Assembly: GCA_938004235.1 (NCBI GenBank)
Contig: CALKWL010000303.1
Span: forward strand, 1 to 24,436
Length of the DNA: 24,436 nucleotides
Direction of reading: 5' to 3'
From: an uncultured Gammaproteobacteria bacterium
GTDB lineage: Bacteria; Pseudomonadota; Gammaproteobacteria; Halothiobacillales; Halothiobacillaceae
The notes below the pieces were generated by a model, which worked only from the letters and a program-made list of their open reading frames with translations, ran no database searches and was not told the origin of the DNA. Below, in pieces: positions 1-6,593 of the stretch. Position numbers and translations under genes: made by a program. Position 1 is the first letter of the stretch, and each line of letters starts with the position of its first letter.

Positions 1-1244
1 CGATAGAAACCACCCTCAAAATGGATGTGTGTCGCTGCGGCGTAGGCGTGTTGCTGTGCCTCATGGGTGGTGCTGCCTAGCGCGGTGACGCAGAGCACGC
101 GCCCGCCGGCGGTCACGACGGCACCATCGGCATTTTGCGCAGTTCCGGCATGGAACACCTTGCTGTGGCTCGGCAGAGGCGTATCCAGGCCGTAAATCAC
201 ATCGCCAAGACGCGGGGTGGCCGGGTAATTCGCCGCCGCCATGACCACGCCAAGTGCCACGCGTGCATCCCAGGCTGCACCGACCTGATTGAGCTTGCCG
301 TCGATGCCTGCTTCAAGCAAGTCGACCAGATCGGTTTGCAGGCGCAGCATGATCGGCTGGGTTTCCGGGTCGCCAAAGCGGCAGTTGAATTCGAGCACTT
401 TGGGCGCACCGCTTGTGTCGATCATGATGCCGGCGTAGAGAAAACCGGTGTAGGGCTGGCCGTCAAGCGCCATGCCTTGCACCGTGGGTTCCAGCACTTC
501 GCGCAGGATGCGAGCTTCCAGTTCCGGCGTAACCACCGGGGCGGGCGAGTAGGCACCCATGCCGCCGGTGTTCGGCCCCTGATCGCCGTCGTCGCGGCGT
601 TTGTGATCCTGGCTGGTGGCCATGGAGAGGATGTTCTGTCCATCCACCATGCAGATGATGCTGGCTTCTTCGCCGTCCAGATACTCTTCGATCACCACAC
701 GTGCGCCAGCCTGACCGAACTGGCCGCCGAGCATGTCGCGCACAGCGTCTTCAGCCTCTTGCGTGCTCATGGCCACGACCACGCCCTTGCCCGCCGCCAG
801 GCCGTCGGCCTTGATGACGATCGGCGCGCCGTGGTCGCTTAAATAATCCAGAGCGGGTTGCAGCTCGGTAAACACACGATATTGCGCGGTAGGGATACGG
901 TGACGGGCGAGAAAGTCTTTTGCGAACGCCTTGGAGCTTTCCAGTTGAGCGGCATCGCGGGTCGGGCCAAAGATGCGCAGACCGCCATCGCGGAAGCTAT
1001 CCACTACGCCAGCGGCCAACGGCGCTTCGGGGCCGACCACGGTCAGGTCGATGGCGTGATCCTTGGCAAAGGTGAACAGCGCAGAAATGTCAGTGGCGCT
1101 AATGGCGATGTTCGTACACTTTGCTTCATGCGCCGTGCCGGCATTGCCGGGAGCGACAAAGACCTGAGTGACGCGGGGTGATTGGGCGAGTTTCCAGGCC
1201 AGAGCATGTTCGCGGCCACCGGAGCCGATCACGAGGATTTTCAT
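1..1244 (-). CDS. purD: Phosphoribosylamine-glycine ligase (GAR synthetase), C-terminus cut by window edge
   Basis: Joins phosphoribosylamine and glycine using ATP, the second step of de novo purine synthesis in the cytosol. My minus-strand translation begins MKILVIGSGGREHALAW, the family's N-terminal nucleotide-binding glycine motif. It continues with VVGPEAPLAAG, the ATP-grasp stretch IKADGLAAGKGVVVA, GGMGAYSPAPVV and the metal/ATP-binding FNCRFGDPETQ. The start is ATG at 1242-1244 with GAAGGA about 8 nt upstream. About 414 codons are present; the family is usually near 425-430 residues, so only about the last dozen residues lie outside the window. It is divergent from mscL. I see no frameshift. 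The identification is very secure; the distal end and any downstream partner cannot be seen. Confidence 0.97.
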   Translation of the reverse strand, partial: MKILVIGSGGREHALAWKLAQSPRVTQVFVAPGNAGTAHEAKCTNIAISATDISALFTFAKDHAIDLTVVGPEAPLAAGVVDSFRDGGLRIFGPTRDAAQLESSKAFAKDFLARHRIPTAQYRVFTELQPALDYLSDHGAPIVIKADGLAAGKGVVVAMSTQEAEDAVRDMLGGQFGQAGARVVIEEYLDGEEASIICMVDGQNILSMATSQDHKRRDDGDQGPNTGGMGAYSPAPVVTPELEARILREVLEPTVQGMALDGQPYTGFLYAGIMIDTSGAPKVLEFNCRFGDPETQPIMLRLQTDLVDLLEAGIDGKLNQVGAAWDARVALGVVMAAANYPATPRLGDVIYGLDTPLPSHSKVFHAGTAQNADGAVVTAGGRVLCVTALGSTTHEAQQHAYAAATHIHFEGGFY

Positions 1245-1275
1245 GGGCGCATTCCTTCAATGGAAAAAAATCATC

Positions 1276-1295
1276 GCCTTATTGTACTGTAAGGC
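1276..1295. promoter_or_regulatory. 20-bp palindrome in the purD/mscL divergent spacer
   Basis: The sequence GCCTTATTGTACTGTAAGGC has matching 6-bp arms (GCCTTA/TAAGGC). On the minus strand it contains TACAAT, a good -10 match placed suitably for purD, but no convincing -35 lies upstream of it. It does not match the E. coli PurR box. It may be an operator or a short hairpin in the purD leader. Function is inferred only from position and symmetry. Confidence 0.35.
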
Positions 1296-1348
1296 AGGTG
1301 CGGCGGAGGGGCTGCTGTCATGTGAACTTACATTCGGAGGATGCGCGC

Positions 1349-1780
1349 ATGAGTCTGCTTAAGGAGTTTCGTGAGTTTGCCGTCAAGGGCAATGCTTTTG
1401 ACCTGGCTGTAGGGGTCATTATTGGCGCCGCGTTCGGCAAGATTGTCGATTCGCTGGTGCGTGATCTGATCATGCCGCCGATTGGCCTGCTGCTGGGCGG
1501 CATCAACTTCAACAATCTGTTCCTTGCACTGGACGGCAAGGACTACGCGACAGTCGCAGCGGCCAAGGCGGCGGGTGCTGCGACGCTGAATTACGGCGTG
1601 TTCATTCAGTCGATGGTGGATTTCACCATTATCGCCTTTGCAATTTTTGTGGTGATTAAACTTATGAACAGGCTTCGCCGTCAGGATGAAGCCAGGGCGG
1701 AGGCTGCGCCCGCGCCTGAGCCGACGCCTTCCGAAGAGATCTTGTTGCTGCGGGAAATCCGCGACAGCTTGAAGAAGTAG
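1349..1780 (+). CDS. mscL: Large-conductance mechanosensitive channel MscL
   Basis: Homopentameric inner-membrane channel that opens under high membrane tension to release solutes during hypo-osmotic shock. The 143-residue protein begins MSLLKEFREFAVKGNAFDLAVGV, with the amphipathic N-terminal helix followed by TM1 (about residues 17-45, including the small-residue GVIIGAAFGKIV pore stretch and LIMPPIGLL). A periplasmic loop (about 46-75), TM2 (about 76-100) and a charged C-terminal helix ending in REIRDSLKK follow. Length and layout are standard. The start is fixed by GGAGG at 1336-1340, 8 nt upstream; the frame is open back to an ATG at 1178, but that extension has no homology and overlaps the purD start. 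Monocistronic, with a terminator-like hairpin 20 nt downstream. Confidence 0.97.
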   Translation: MSLLKEFREFAVKGNAFDLAVGVIIGAAFGKIVDSLVRDLIMPPIGLLLGGINFNNLFLALDGKDYATVAAAKAAGAATLNYGVFIQSMVDFTIIAFAIFVVIKLMNRLRRQDEARAEAAPAPEPTPSEEILLLREIRDSLKK

Positions 1781-1791
1781 TTTCGACAGGC

Positions 1792-1800
1792 TGTTAGAAT
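1792..1800 (+). promoter_or_regulatory. Extended -10 promoter candidate for pyrE
   Basis: TGTTAGAAT is an extended -10 element (TGn followed by TAGAAT, 5 of 6 matches). There is no -35 at normal spacing (TTGAAG at 1769-1774 leaves a 20-nt gap). The GC-rich discriminator gcgcccg that follows is typical of growth-rate-controlled promoters. Predicted transcription starts near 1806-1808, about 30 nt before the pyrE start. Confidence 0.45.
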
Positions 1801-1836
1801 GCGCCCGTTTCTCCAAATTTAGGTCGGGCGCTTTTC
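1801..1836 (+). terminator. Hairpin plus T-run between mscL and pyrE
   Basis: GCGCCCG (1801-1807) pairs perfectly with CGGGCGC (1825-1831) across a 17-nt loop, followed by TTTT. It can terminate mscL transcripts. If the pyrE transcript starts near 1807, that RNA lacks most of the 5' arm, so the hairpin would act on read-through RNA only. The long loop makes it a moderate candidate. pyrE has no clear ribosome binding site in this stretch. Confidence 0.45.
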
Positions 1837-1838
1837 GT

Positions 1839-2480
1839 ATGTCTCAGCTTTCCCAGGAATTTTTGCATTTTGCGCTTGCGCGCGAAGTGCTGCGTTTTGG
1901 TGAGTTCACACTCAAATCCGGGCGCGTCAGCCCCTATTTCTTCAATGCGGGATTGTTTAACAGCGGTGAGGCGTTAAGCCGCCTCGGGCGTTTTTATGCA
2001 GCGCGCATCGTCGAGTCCGGCATTGAATTCGATATGCTGTTCGGCCCAGCCTACAAGGGCATTCCGCTGGTGGCGGCCACGGCGATGGCGCTATTCGAGC
2101 AGCATGGTGTGGATGTGCCCTGGGCGTTTAACCGCAAGGAGGCCAAGGCGCACGGTGAGGGCGGCAGTATCGTCGGTGCGCCGCTACAAGGGCGGGTGTT
2201 GATGGTGGACGATGTCATGACCGCAGGAACCGCCATGCGTGAGTCGATTGCGATTTTGCAGGCCGCAGGTGCGCAGCCTGTGGCCGTGGCTGTGCTGCTG
2301 GATCGTCAGGAGCGCGGGCAGGGTGAATTGTCTGCCGTGCAGGAGCTGGAGCGTGATTATGCCTTGCAGGCTTTGCCCTTGGCGGGCGTGAGTGACTTGA
2401 TTGATTTGTTACGCAGTGAGCCGAAATATGCCGCCGCCCTGCAGGCGGTTGAGCAGTATCGCGCGGCCTATGGGGTGTAG
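1839..2480 (+). CDS. pyrE: Orotate phosphoribosyltransferase
   Basis: Transfers the phosphoribosyl group of PRPP to orotate, giving OMP in de novo pyrimidine synthesis; the enzyme is a cytosolic homodimer. At 213 residues it has the same length as E. coli PyrE. It shows the family stretches FGEFTLKSGRVSPYFFNAGLFN (21-41), FGPAYKGIPL (68-77) and FNRKEAKAHGEGG (97-109, the catalytic loop region). The PRPP-binding motif VLMVDDVMTAGTAM lies at 120-133. The Met at 1839 aligns with known starts, although no strong Shine-Dalgarno precedes it; the purine run AGG at 1821-1823 is too far upstream. Likely transcribed alone from the promoter at 1792-1800. Convergent with def. Confidence 0.97.
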   Translation: MSQLSQEFLHFALAREVLRFGEFTLKSGRVSPYFFNAGLFNSGEALSRLGRFYAARIVESGIEFDMLFGPAYKGIPLVAATAMALFEQHGVDVPWAFNRKEAKAHGEGGSIVGAPLQGRVLMVDDVMTAGTAMRESIAILQAAGAQPVAVAVLLDRQERGQGELSAVQELERDYALQALPLAGVSDLIDLLRSEPKYAAALQAVEQYRAAYGV

Positions 2481-2489
2481 ACGGCGTCG

Positions 2490-2583
2490 TGGCTCACGAG
2501 CCCTATCGAGCCTGGACTTGAAAGCGGCAAATCAATCCCTTGTGTGGCGTGCGGGGCATCCATGCCACGTTTCAGCAGCCGCT
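2490..2583 (-). repeat. Degenerate copy (copy 0) of the five-hairpin element
   Basis: Read on the minus strand this stretch runs in the same order as the intact copies at 10458 and 13881. It has a half H1 (GGCTGCTGAAA), an intact H2-like hairpin (GGCATGGATGCC), the right arm of H3 (CAAGGGATTGATTTG) and a shortened H4 remnant (CTTTCAAGTCCAGG..). Arms are missing or mismatched, so it looks decayed. It begins directly after the def stop codon and fills the convergent pyrE/def spacer, where its surviving hairpin could still act in termination. Confidence 0.6.
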
Positions 2584-3097
2584 AGTCCGCCTTCCCTTTA
2601 GCCGGTTTACGCTGAAACAGATCCGCACCGCGACTAATCAGGCGATCGAGGAAAAGAATGCCGTCGAGGTGGTCGATTTCGTGTTGCGCAATGCGCGCTT
2701 CGTAGCCTTCCATTTCGAAGCTCAGCAGATTGCCGTCAATATCATGGGCGCGCAGCTGGATTTTTTCGGCGCGTACGACGTTGCCGGTGTAGTCGGGCAC
2801 GGATAGGCAGCCTTCACGACCCACGGCAAAGCCCTCCCAGGCGGTGATTTCCGGATTTACCAGAATCAGTTTGCCGTGATTGGCGACCGGCTTGCGCGCG
2901 CGGGTGGCGTCCACAATGCAGATACGCTGCAACAAGCCGACTTGCGGTGCGGCAATGCCGACGGCGCCGGGGCCGCTGGCGCAGGTGTCGAGCAGGTCAT
3001 TGACGAAGTCGCGCAGTTCGGCGTCGAAGCGTTCGACGGGTGAGCACACGGTTTTCAGGCGGTTATCGGGATAGAGAACAATATCGCGCAAGGCCAT
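2582..3097 (-). CDS. def: Peptide deformylase
   Basis: Metalloenzyme that removes the N-formyl group from nascent polypeptides at the ribosome exit. All three deformylase motifs are present in the 171-residue protein: motif I as GAVGIAAPQ (44-52, catalytic Gln52), motif II EGCLS (95-99, metal ligand Cys97), and motif III HEIDH (139-143, metal ligands His139 and His143 with catalytic Glu140). Length is standard. The start ATG lies one base after the gcvR stop (TGA-C-ATG), so the two are probably translationally coupled. Here def is not next to fmt, its common neighbour elsewhere; a second def copy near fmt is possible but not visible. The stop codon abuts a decayed hairpin repeat. Confidence 0.97.
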   Translation of the reverse strand: MALRDIVLYPDNRLKTVCSPVERFDAELRDFVNDLLDTCASGPGAVGIAAPQVGLLQRICIVDATRARKPVANHGKLILVNPEITAWEGFAVGREGCLSVPDYTGNVVRAEKIQLRAHDIDGNLLSFEMEGYEARIAQHEIDHLDGILFLDRLISRGADLFQRKPAKGKAD

Positions 3098-3098
3098 G

Positions 3099-3623
3099 TC
3101 AGCCTCGCATCAGTTCAATCGGTTCAAGGGTAACGCGCATGTCGCCGGGGATGTTGCCGAGCGCCTGCTCCAGCGCGGCAAAGCCCTGTTGCGCGACCCC
3201 TTCGATGCTCATGATGTAAATCGGCTTGTCCTCGCTGCCTGCCACATCCGAGCGCAGATCGGTAATGCTTAAACCCGCCTGCGCCAGGGCATCGGTAACC
3301 TCGAACACAATGCCTGTGCGGTCGGCGCCATACACCGTGATGCGCGCATCCGGCTCGATGCGGCGATGCAGTCCGGCATTGAGCTCGTCCACATGCACCC
3401 GCAGCTTGTACTCGTTGCGTACGGATTCGAGCAGGCCTTTAAGGTGGACTCCGTCGCCCTCCAGTCCGACCATGAGCATGATGGTGAACAGGCCGCCGAG
3501 GCGCATCATCGAGGCTTCACCCAGTTCGGCGCCCGCGCCAAGCAGTACGCGGGAAACGGCGGCGACGATGCCGGGGCGGTCAGGGCCAACGAGGGTAAGA
3601 AGTTTCCAGTGGTGGTTGTTCAT
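3099..3623 (-). CDS. gcvR: GcvR-type protein with two ACT domains
   Basis: The 174-residue protein consists of two ACT domains in tandem, about residues 6-80 (KLLTLVGPDRPGIVAAVSRVL, then SMMRLGGLFTIMLMV) and 92-172 (ITVYGADRTGIVFEVTDALAQ, then YIMSIEG). This is the layout of GcvR, which in E. coli senses glycine and blocks GcvA, so controlling the glycine cleavage operon. Many bacterial homologues are called GcvR by architecture only and their target is unknown. No gcvA is visible here. It is the first gene of a pair with def, separated by one base. I am confident in the fold and family, less in the regulatory target. Confidence 0.8.
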   Translation of the reverse strand: MNNHHWKLLTLVGPDRPGIVAAVSRVLLGAGAELGEASMMRLGGLFTIMLMVGLEGDGVHLKGLLESVRNEYKLRVHVDELNAGLHRRIEPDARITVYGADRTGIVFEVTDALAQAGLSITDLRSDVAGSEDKPIYIMSIEGVAQQGFAALEQALGNIPGDMRVTLEPIELMRG

Positions 3624-3783
3624 AAAGGGTTTTCCAGAAGTGAGGCGCTCGATATTACAGAAAACAGTGTCAGATTGATGACTTTGCGGGGGAATTCATT
3701 TTTAGCCACAGAGTTCTCTGAGGTGAAAACCATACGTTATGTGGGCGCGGAGAGCGCTGCGCCCTCTGCGGCAAATATTGGTT
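3624..3783. other. Spacer between pgeF and gcvR
   Basis: About 160 bp without a convincing gene. It must hold the promoter of the gcvR-def pair (minus strand), but I could not pick a good -35/-10 pair with normal spacing. A perfect small palindrome CAGAGTTCTCTG lies at 3709-3720. No T-run terminator for pgeF was seen. Confidence 0.5.
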
Positions 3784-4632
3784 TTAGCTTCTCCAAATCA
3801 GACTGGCCATGCGTCCGGTGGGCGTTGCTCGGCGGTAGGAGTAAAAATTTTCCGGGTCGCTGTAGCTGCACAGCTTGCCGCCAAAAATCTGCATGACGCC
3901 CAGGGCGTGAAGGCGCAAGCGGGCGAGTGCATACAGGTCGGCCTGCCAATGTCGGGGGCGATTCGCGGGTATGAAGGCTCTGTGCGCTTCGGGGGCGTCG
4001 TGGATAAATGCGTCACGTACATCAATGCCCACTTCAAATGCCGCTTGGCTGATGGCCGGGCCGAACCAGGCGGTAATTTGCCCGGGCGGGCTTTTGAATG
4101 CGCCCAGCGTCGCTTCCAGCACCCCGTTAAGCAGGCCGCGCCAGCCTGCGTGGGCGGCGGCGATTTCCTCGCCGTCCTGCGATGCAAACAGCACGGGCAG
4201 GCAATCGGCGGTAAGTACGCTCAGAACAATACCGGGCTGGTCGGTGTAGGCGGCGTCGGCGCGCGGCGGCTGGCTGAGGGATTCAGCATGGCGCGCCTGA
4301 TGAACCTCGATGCCATGCACCTGTTCCAGCCACAATGGCTCAGACGGCAGCGCCAGATGCTCGCGCAGCAGACGACGGTTTTCCTGCACATACGTCGGCG
4401 TATCACCCACATGGGCGGCGAGATTCAGCGCGGTGTAAGGCGCAAGGCTAACGCCGCCCTGGCGGGTGGTTTGGATGGCATGAACTCCAGGCGGTCGCGG
4501 CCAGTCGGGATCAATCAGGACTTGCGCAAAACCGCCCCGGCGGCGTTCAAGCGCCTCGCCGTACCAAAGTGTACTGTCTTCGGCGCTCTGCCTTGCCGGG
4601 ACACTTTTGCGCAAGTCCTGAATTATTCTCAT
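3784..4632 (-). CDS. pgeF: Purine nucleoside phosphorylase / laccase-domain protein (YfiH/PgeF family) with N-terminal extension
   Basis: YfiH/PgeF (DUF152) cytosolic protein; family members are reported to act in peptidoglycan editing and as purine nucleoside phosphorylases, and older annotation calls them polyphenol oxidases. Metal-site residues are visible: WLEQVHG (His106), TADCLPVLF (Cys144) and AAHAGWRGL (His161), followed by FGPAIS..FEVG and the C-terminal YSYRRATPTGRMASLIW. Homology to E. coli YfiH starts near residue 38 (VLIDPDWPRPPGV), so the first ~37 residues are extra. They are encoded by a large palindrome (4515-4621). No in-frame ATG, GTG or TTG was found near the conserved start, and the annotated ATG overlaps the upstream kinase stop as ATGA, so the extension is probably translated. 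Confidence 0.92.
   Translation of the reverse strand: MRIIQDLRKSVPARQSAEDSTLWYGEALERRRGGFAQVLIDPDWPRPPGVHAIQTTRQGGVSLAPYTALNLAAHVGDTPTYVQENRRLLREHLALPSEPLWLEQVHGIEVHQARHAESLSQPPRADAAYTDQPGIVLSVLTADCLPVLFASQDGEEIAAAHAGWRGLLNGVLEATLGAFKSPPGQITAWFGPAISQAAFEVGIDVRDAFIHDAPEAHRAFIPANRPRHWQADLYALARLRLHALGVMQIFGGKLCSYSDPENFYSYRRATPTGRMASLIWRS
4515..4621. repeat. Imperfect 107-bp palindrome inside the 5' end of pgeF
   Basis: The outer arms are a perfect 17-bp inverted repeat: TCAGGACTTGCGCAAAA at 4515-4531 and its complement at 4605-4621. Further in, CCCGGC and AGCGCC on the left pair with their complements on the right with small internal mismatches. The centre holds GTAC-caaagt-GTAC (4561-4574). 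The whole would fold into one long interrupted hairpin. It covers the codons for the non-conserved N-terminal extension of pgeF and leaves the frame open, the hallmark of a palindromic element inserted in a coding sequence. Confidence 0.75.
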
Positions 4633-5567
4633 GCGCGGACTTCGCTCAACAGGCGCAGGATCAGGCGCTGGCTCTGTGCGGCGTAGCCCTCGCCGAACAG
4701 GTTGAAGTGGTTGAGGACGTGGTAGAGGTTGTAGAGCTGGCGGCGCACGCCAAAGCCTGCGTCCAGCGGCCAGGCGGCTTCATAAGCCTGGCGGAAGCGC
4801 GGGGGAAAACCGCCGAACAGCTCGGTCATGGCGATATCGGTTTCACGGTCGCCGTAGTACGTCGCCGGGTCGAAAATCACCGGCTCGGGTTGAGTCGCGC
4901 CCTCGTTGATGACATAGCCGTAATTGCCGCCCCATAAATCGCCATGCAGTAGGCTGGGCTTGGGCTGGTAGTCGGTGAAAAACTGCGGCAGCGCAGCGAG
5001 CAGTTCTTCGGCGAGCGCGAGCGTGGCGGGCGCCAGGCCGTGCTGGCGGGCGCATTCGAGTTGGGGGCTGAGGCGGCAGTTTGCCCAGAAGCTGATCCAG
5101 TCGCTATGTGGCGTGTTGTGCTGCACGCTTGTGCCGATGAAGTTGTCGTGGCGCAGACCAAAGTACCCATGATGGGGGGCGCTACTGTGCTGGTGCAGGG
5201 CGACAAGCTGTTCCGCAAGGCGTTCGGGGGCGTCGCTGTCCACGAGCGCCAGGTATTCGAGCACGATAAAGGCGTGTTGCGAACCGGCAGCGCCTGCCGT
5301 GCCGCAGAGCACGGGCTCGGGGACGCGCAGGGTCTGGCTTGCGGCCAAAAGGCGCAGACCGGCGACTTCGGCTTCGAAAATAGGCAGGCGCTCGGCTTGG
5401 TTGATCTTGATAAAAAAACGGCGTGCGCCATCTTCCAGCACCAGACCTTCGCTGATGCAGCCGCCGCCGCGCGGATGCGGATGGCGCGCATGGAAGGGTT
5501 TGCCCGTGGCCTGGCCGATCTGTACGCCAATCTCGCGATACAACAGGTTGACCGGGGAGGCATTCAT
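4629..5567 (-). CDS. Fructosamine kinase family protein (YniA-like)
   Basis: Member of the fructosamine/ketosamine-3-kinase family, which phosphorylates sugars attached to amines or proteins by glycation so that they fall off; in bacteria the physiological substrate is often undefined. In the 312-residue protein I see FFIKIN (51-56, ATP-site Lys), the catalytic Brenner motif LLHGDLWGGN (206-215, HGD at 208-210), and VIFDPATYYGDRETDIAMTELFGGF (230-254, metal-binding Asp233). The frame is open 57 codons further upstream, but that part is a shadow of plsC. The ATG at 5567 overlaps the plsC stop (ATGA), and its own stop overlaps the pgeF start (ATGA), so this is the middle gene of a translationally coupled trio. 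Confidence 0.93.
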   Translation of the reverse strand: MNASPVNLLYREIGVQIGQATGKPFHARHPHPRGGGCISEGLVLEDGARRFFIKINQAERLPIFEAEVAGLRLLAASQTLRVPEPVLCGTAGAAGSQHAFIVLEYLALVDSDAPERLAEQLVALHQHSSAPHHGYFGLRHDNFIGTSVQHNTPHSDWISFWANCRLSPQLECARQHGLAPATLALAEELLAALPQFFTDYQPKPSLLHGDLWGGNYGYVINEGATQPEPVIFDPATYYGDRETDIAMTELFGGFPPRFRQAYEAAWPLDAGFGVRRQLYNLYHVLNHFNLFGEGYAAQSQRLILRLLSEVRA

Positions 5568-6337
5568 GGTGCGATATTTCTGGAGGGACAGGGCAGGGTG
5601 GCCATTTGTGCCTCGATCCAGTCCTCCACCTGCTGGTTGATTTCGCTGGCCTTGCGCCCCTCGGTTTCGATCAGCGGGCCGATGCGTAAGGTGATGGTCA
5701 TAGGGGTTTTGATGAATGCGCCGCGCGGCCAAGCGCAACCGGCGTTGTGCGCAATCGGCAGCACGCGCGCGCCGTTTTGCACGGCCAGCAATGCGCCACC
5801 TGGCTTGTACTTGCCGCGTTCACCCACGGCAGTGCGCGTGCCCTCGGGAAAAATAATGACCCAGCGACCTTGTTTCAGGCGTTCGCTTCCTTGCTCAAGC
5901 AACTGGCGCAGGGCGTCGCGTCCGGCGCTGCGGTCGATGGCAATCGGCTGGTTCACGGCCAGCCCCCAGCCAAAAATCGGCAGGCGCATCAGCTCGCGCT
6001 TGAGCACGAAGGCCGGGCCGTCAAACAGCACGGGGAAGATAAAGGTCTCCCAGGTGGATTGATGCTTGGCCAGCACCACGCCGCCGAGCCCATCCTTCGG
6101 AATCTCGCCTTCGATGCTCCAGCGTATGCCGCACGTGATGCGCAGCCAGTGTACCGCCATCCAGTTCCACGGGCGCATCAAACGGTAACGCAAAGGCGCG
6201 GGGGTGAGCGCCGCTACAGCGATGACGGGCAGATAGGCCAACAGGATCAGCCACAACCCAAGATTGAATAACGAAGCGCGCAAGGCGCCGAAAAGCGTGT
6301 TCAAAGCGGTGGGTTCCGTTGTGGGAAGTGTGGGCAT
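5564..6337 (-). CDS. plsC: 1-acyl-sn-glycerol-3-phosphate acyltransferase
   Basis: Inner-membrane enzyme that acylates lysophosphatidic acid to phosphatidic acid in phospholipid synthesis. The 257-residue protein has an N-terminal hydrophobic segment (about 22-45). Acyltransferase motif I reads AKHQSTWE (90-97), i.e. HX4E rather than the textbook HX4D. The glycerophosphate-binding region AIDRSAGRDALRQLL (133-147) and motif III FPEGTRT (163-169) follow. Acyltransferases with KHQS.WE are a known variant, so the Glu does not by itself suggest inactivity. The Met at 6337 is the only start before the hydrophobic segment; its ribosome binding site is weak. First gene of the plsC / fructosamine kinase / pgeF operon. 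Confidence 0.94.
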   Translation of the reverse strand: MPTLPTTEPTALNTLFGALRASLFNLGLWLILLAYLPVIAVAALTPAPLRYRLMRPWNWMAVHWLRITCGIRWSIEGEIPKDGLGGVVLAKHQSTWETFIFPVLFDGPAFVLKRELMRLPIFGWGLAVNQPIAIDRSAGRDALRQLLEQGSERLKQGRWVIIFPEGTRTAVGERGKYKPGGALLAVQNGARVLPIAHNAGCAWPRGAFIKTPMTITLRIGPLIETEGRKASEINQQVEDWIEAQMATLPCPSRNIAP

Positions 6338-6379
6338 GAGAATGGCATTACGAGGCTGCTTTCAGCAAGTTTTGAGCGT

Positions 6380-6416
6380 AAAAAAGCCCCGCCGGGCTAT
6401 GCACAGGCAGGGCTTT
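6380..6416 (-). terminator. Intrinsic terminator downstream of efp
   Basis: On the minus strand AAAGCCCTGCC pairs with GGCGGGGCTTT (one mismatch or wobble) over a 12-nt loop, and the 3' arm runs into a stretch of six or more T. This is a strong rho-independent terminator for the earP-efp transcript. It lies about 180 nt after the efp stop, so the five-hairpin element at 6431-6577 is inside the efp 3' untranslated region. Confidence 0.85.
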
Positions 6417-6430
6417 GGCGTGATTGGCTA

Positions 6431-6577
6431 GGGAGACGCTGATGTATTCAGCGTTTCCCGCTTGGGGCAGGATGCCCCAACACGGCCAAAGACGGAAGTC
6501 TTTGATTCGTGAGAGCTTATCGCGGGAGTGTACCGCGATAAGCGAGCTGATTTATCCCATGGATGGAATAAGTCAGC
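6431..6577 (+). repeat. Five-hairpin element, copy 3 (diverged stems)
   Basis: Five consecutive hairpins: H1 6431-6459 (12-bp arms), H2 6462-6480 (TTGGGGCA-GGA-TGCCCCAA), H3 6487-6504 (CAAAGAC-GGAA-GTCTTTG), H4 6515-6543 (11-bp arms, loop GAGTGTA), H5 6546-6577 (15-bp arms around CATGGATG, two wobble pairs). Order, number and loops match the copies at 10458 and 13881, but the stems are different sequences. Plus orientation is defined by H1 to H5 with GGA in the loops, so it is antisense to efp, whose 3' untranslated region it occupies. Confidence 0.85.
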
Positions 6578-6593
6578 ATCTACTTAGATCAGC

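Noticed and set aside
1178..1348. N-terminal extension of mscL from the ATG at 1178
   Set aside because: It overlaps the purD start on the other strand, has no homology, and a perfectly placed ribosome binding site precedes the ATG at 1349.
3641..3720. gcvR promoter from the CTGACA and TAATAT boxes on the minus strand
   Set aside because: The two boxes are only about 10 bp apart, too close for a sigma-70 promoter.
3739..4686. Plus-strand frame (315 codons) opposite pgeF
   Set aside because: No family features; pgeF motifs on the minus strand explain the coding signal.
5568..5738. Upstream start for the fructosamine kinase
   Set aside because: The extra 57 codons are an out-of-frame reading of plsC; the ATG at 5567 overlapping the plsC stop fits the family start.
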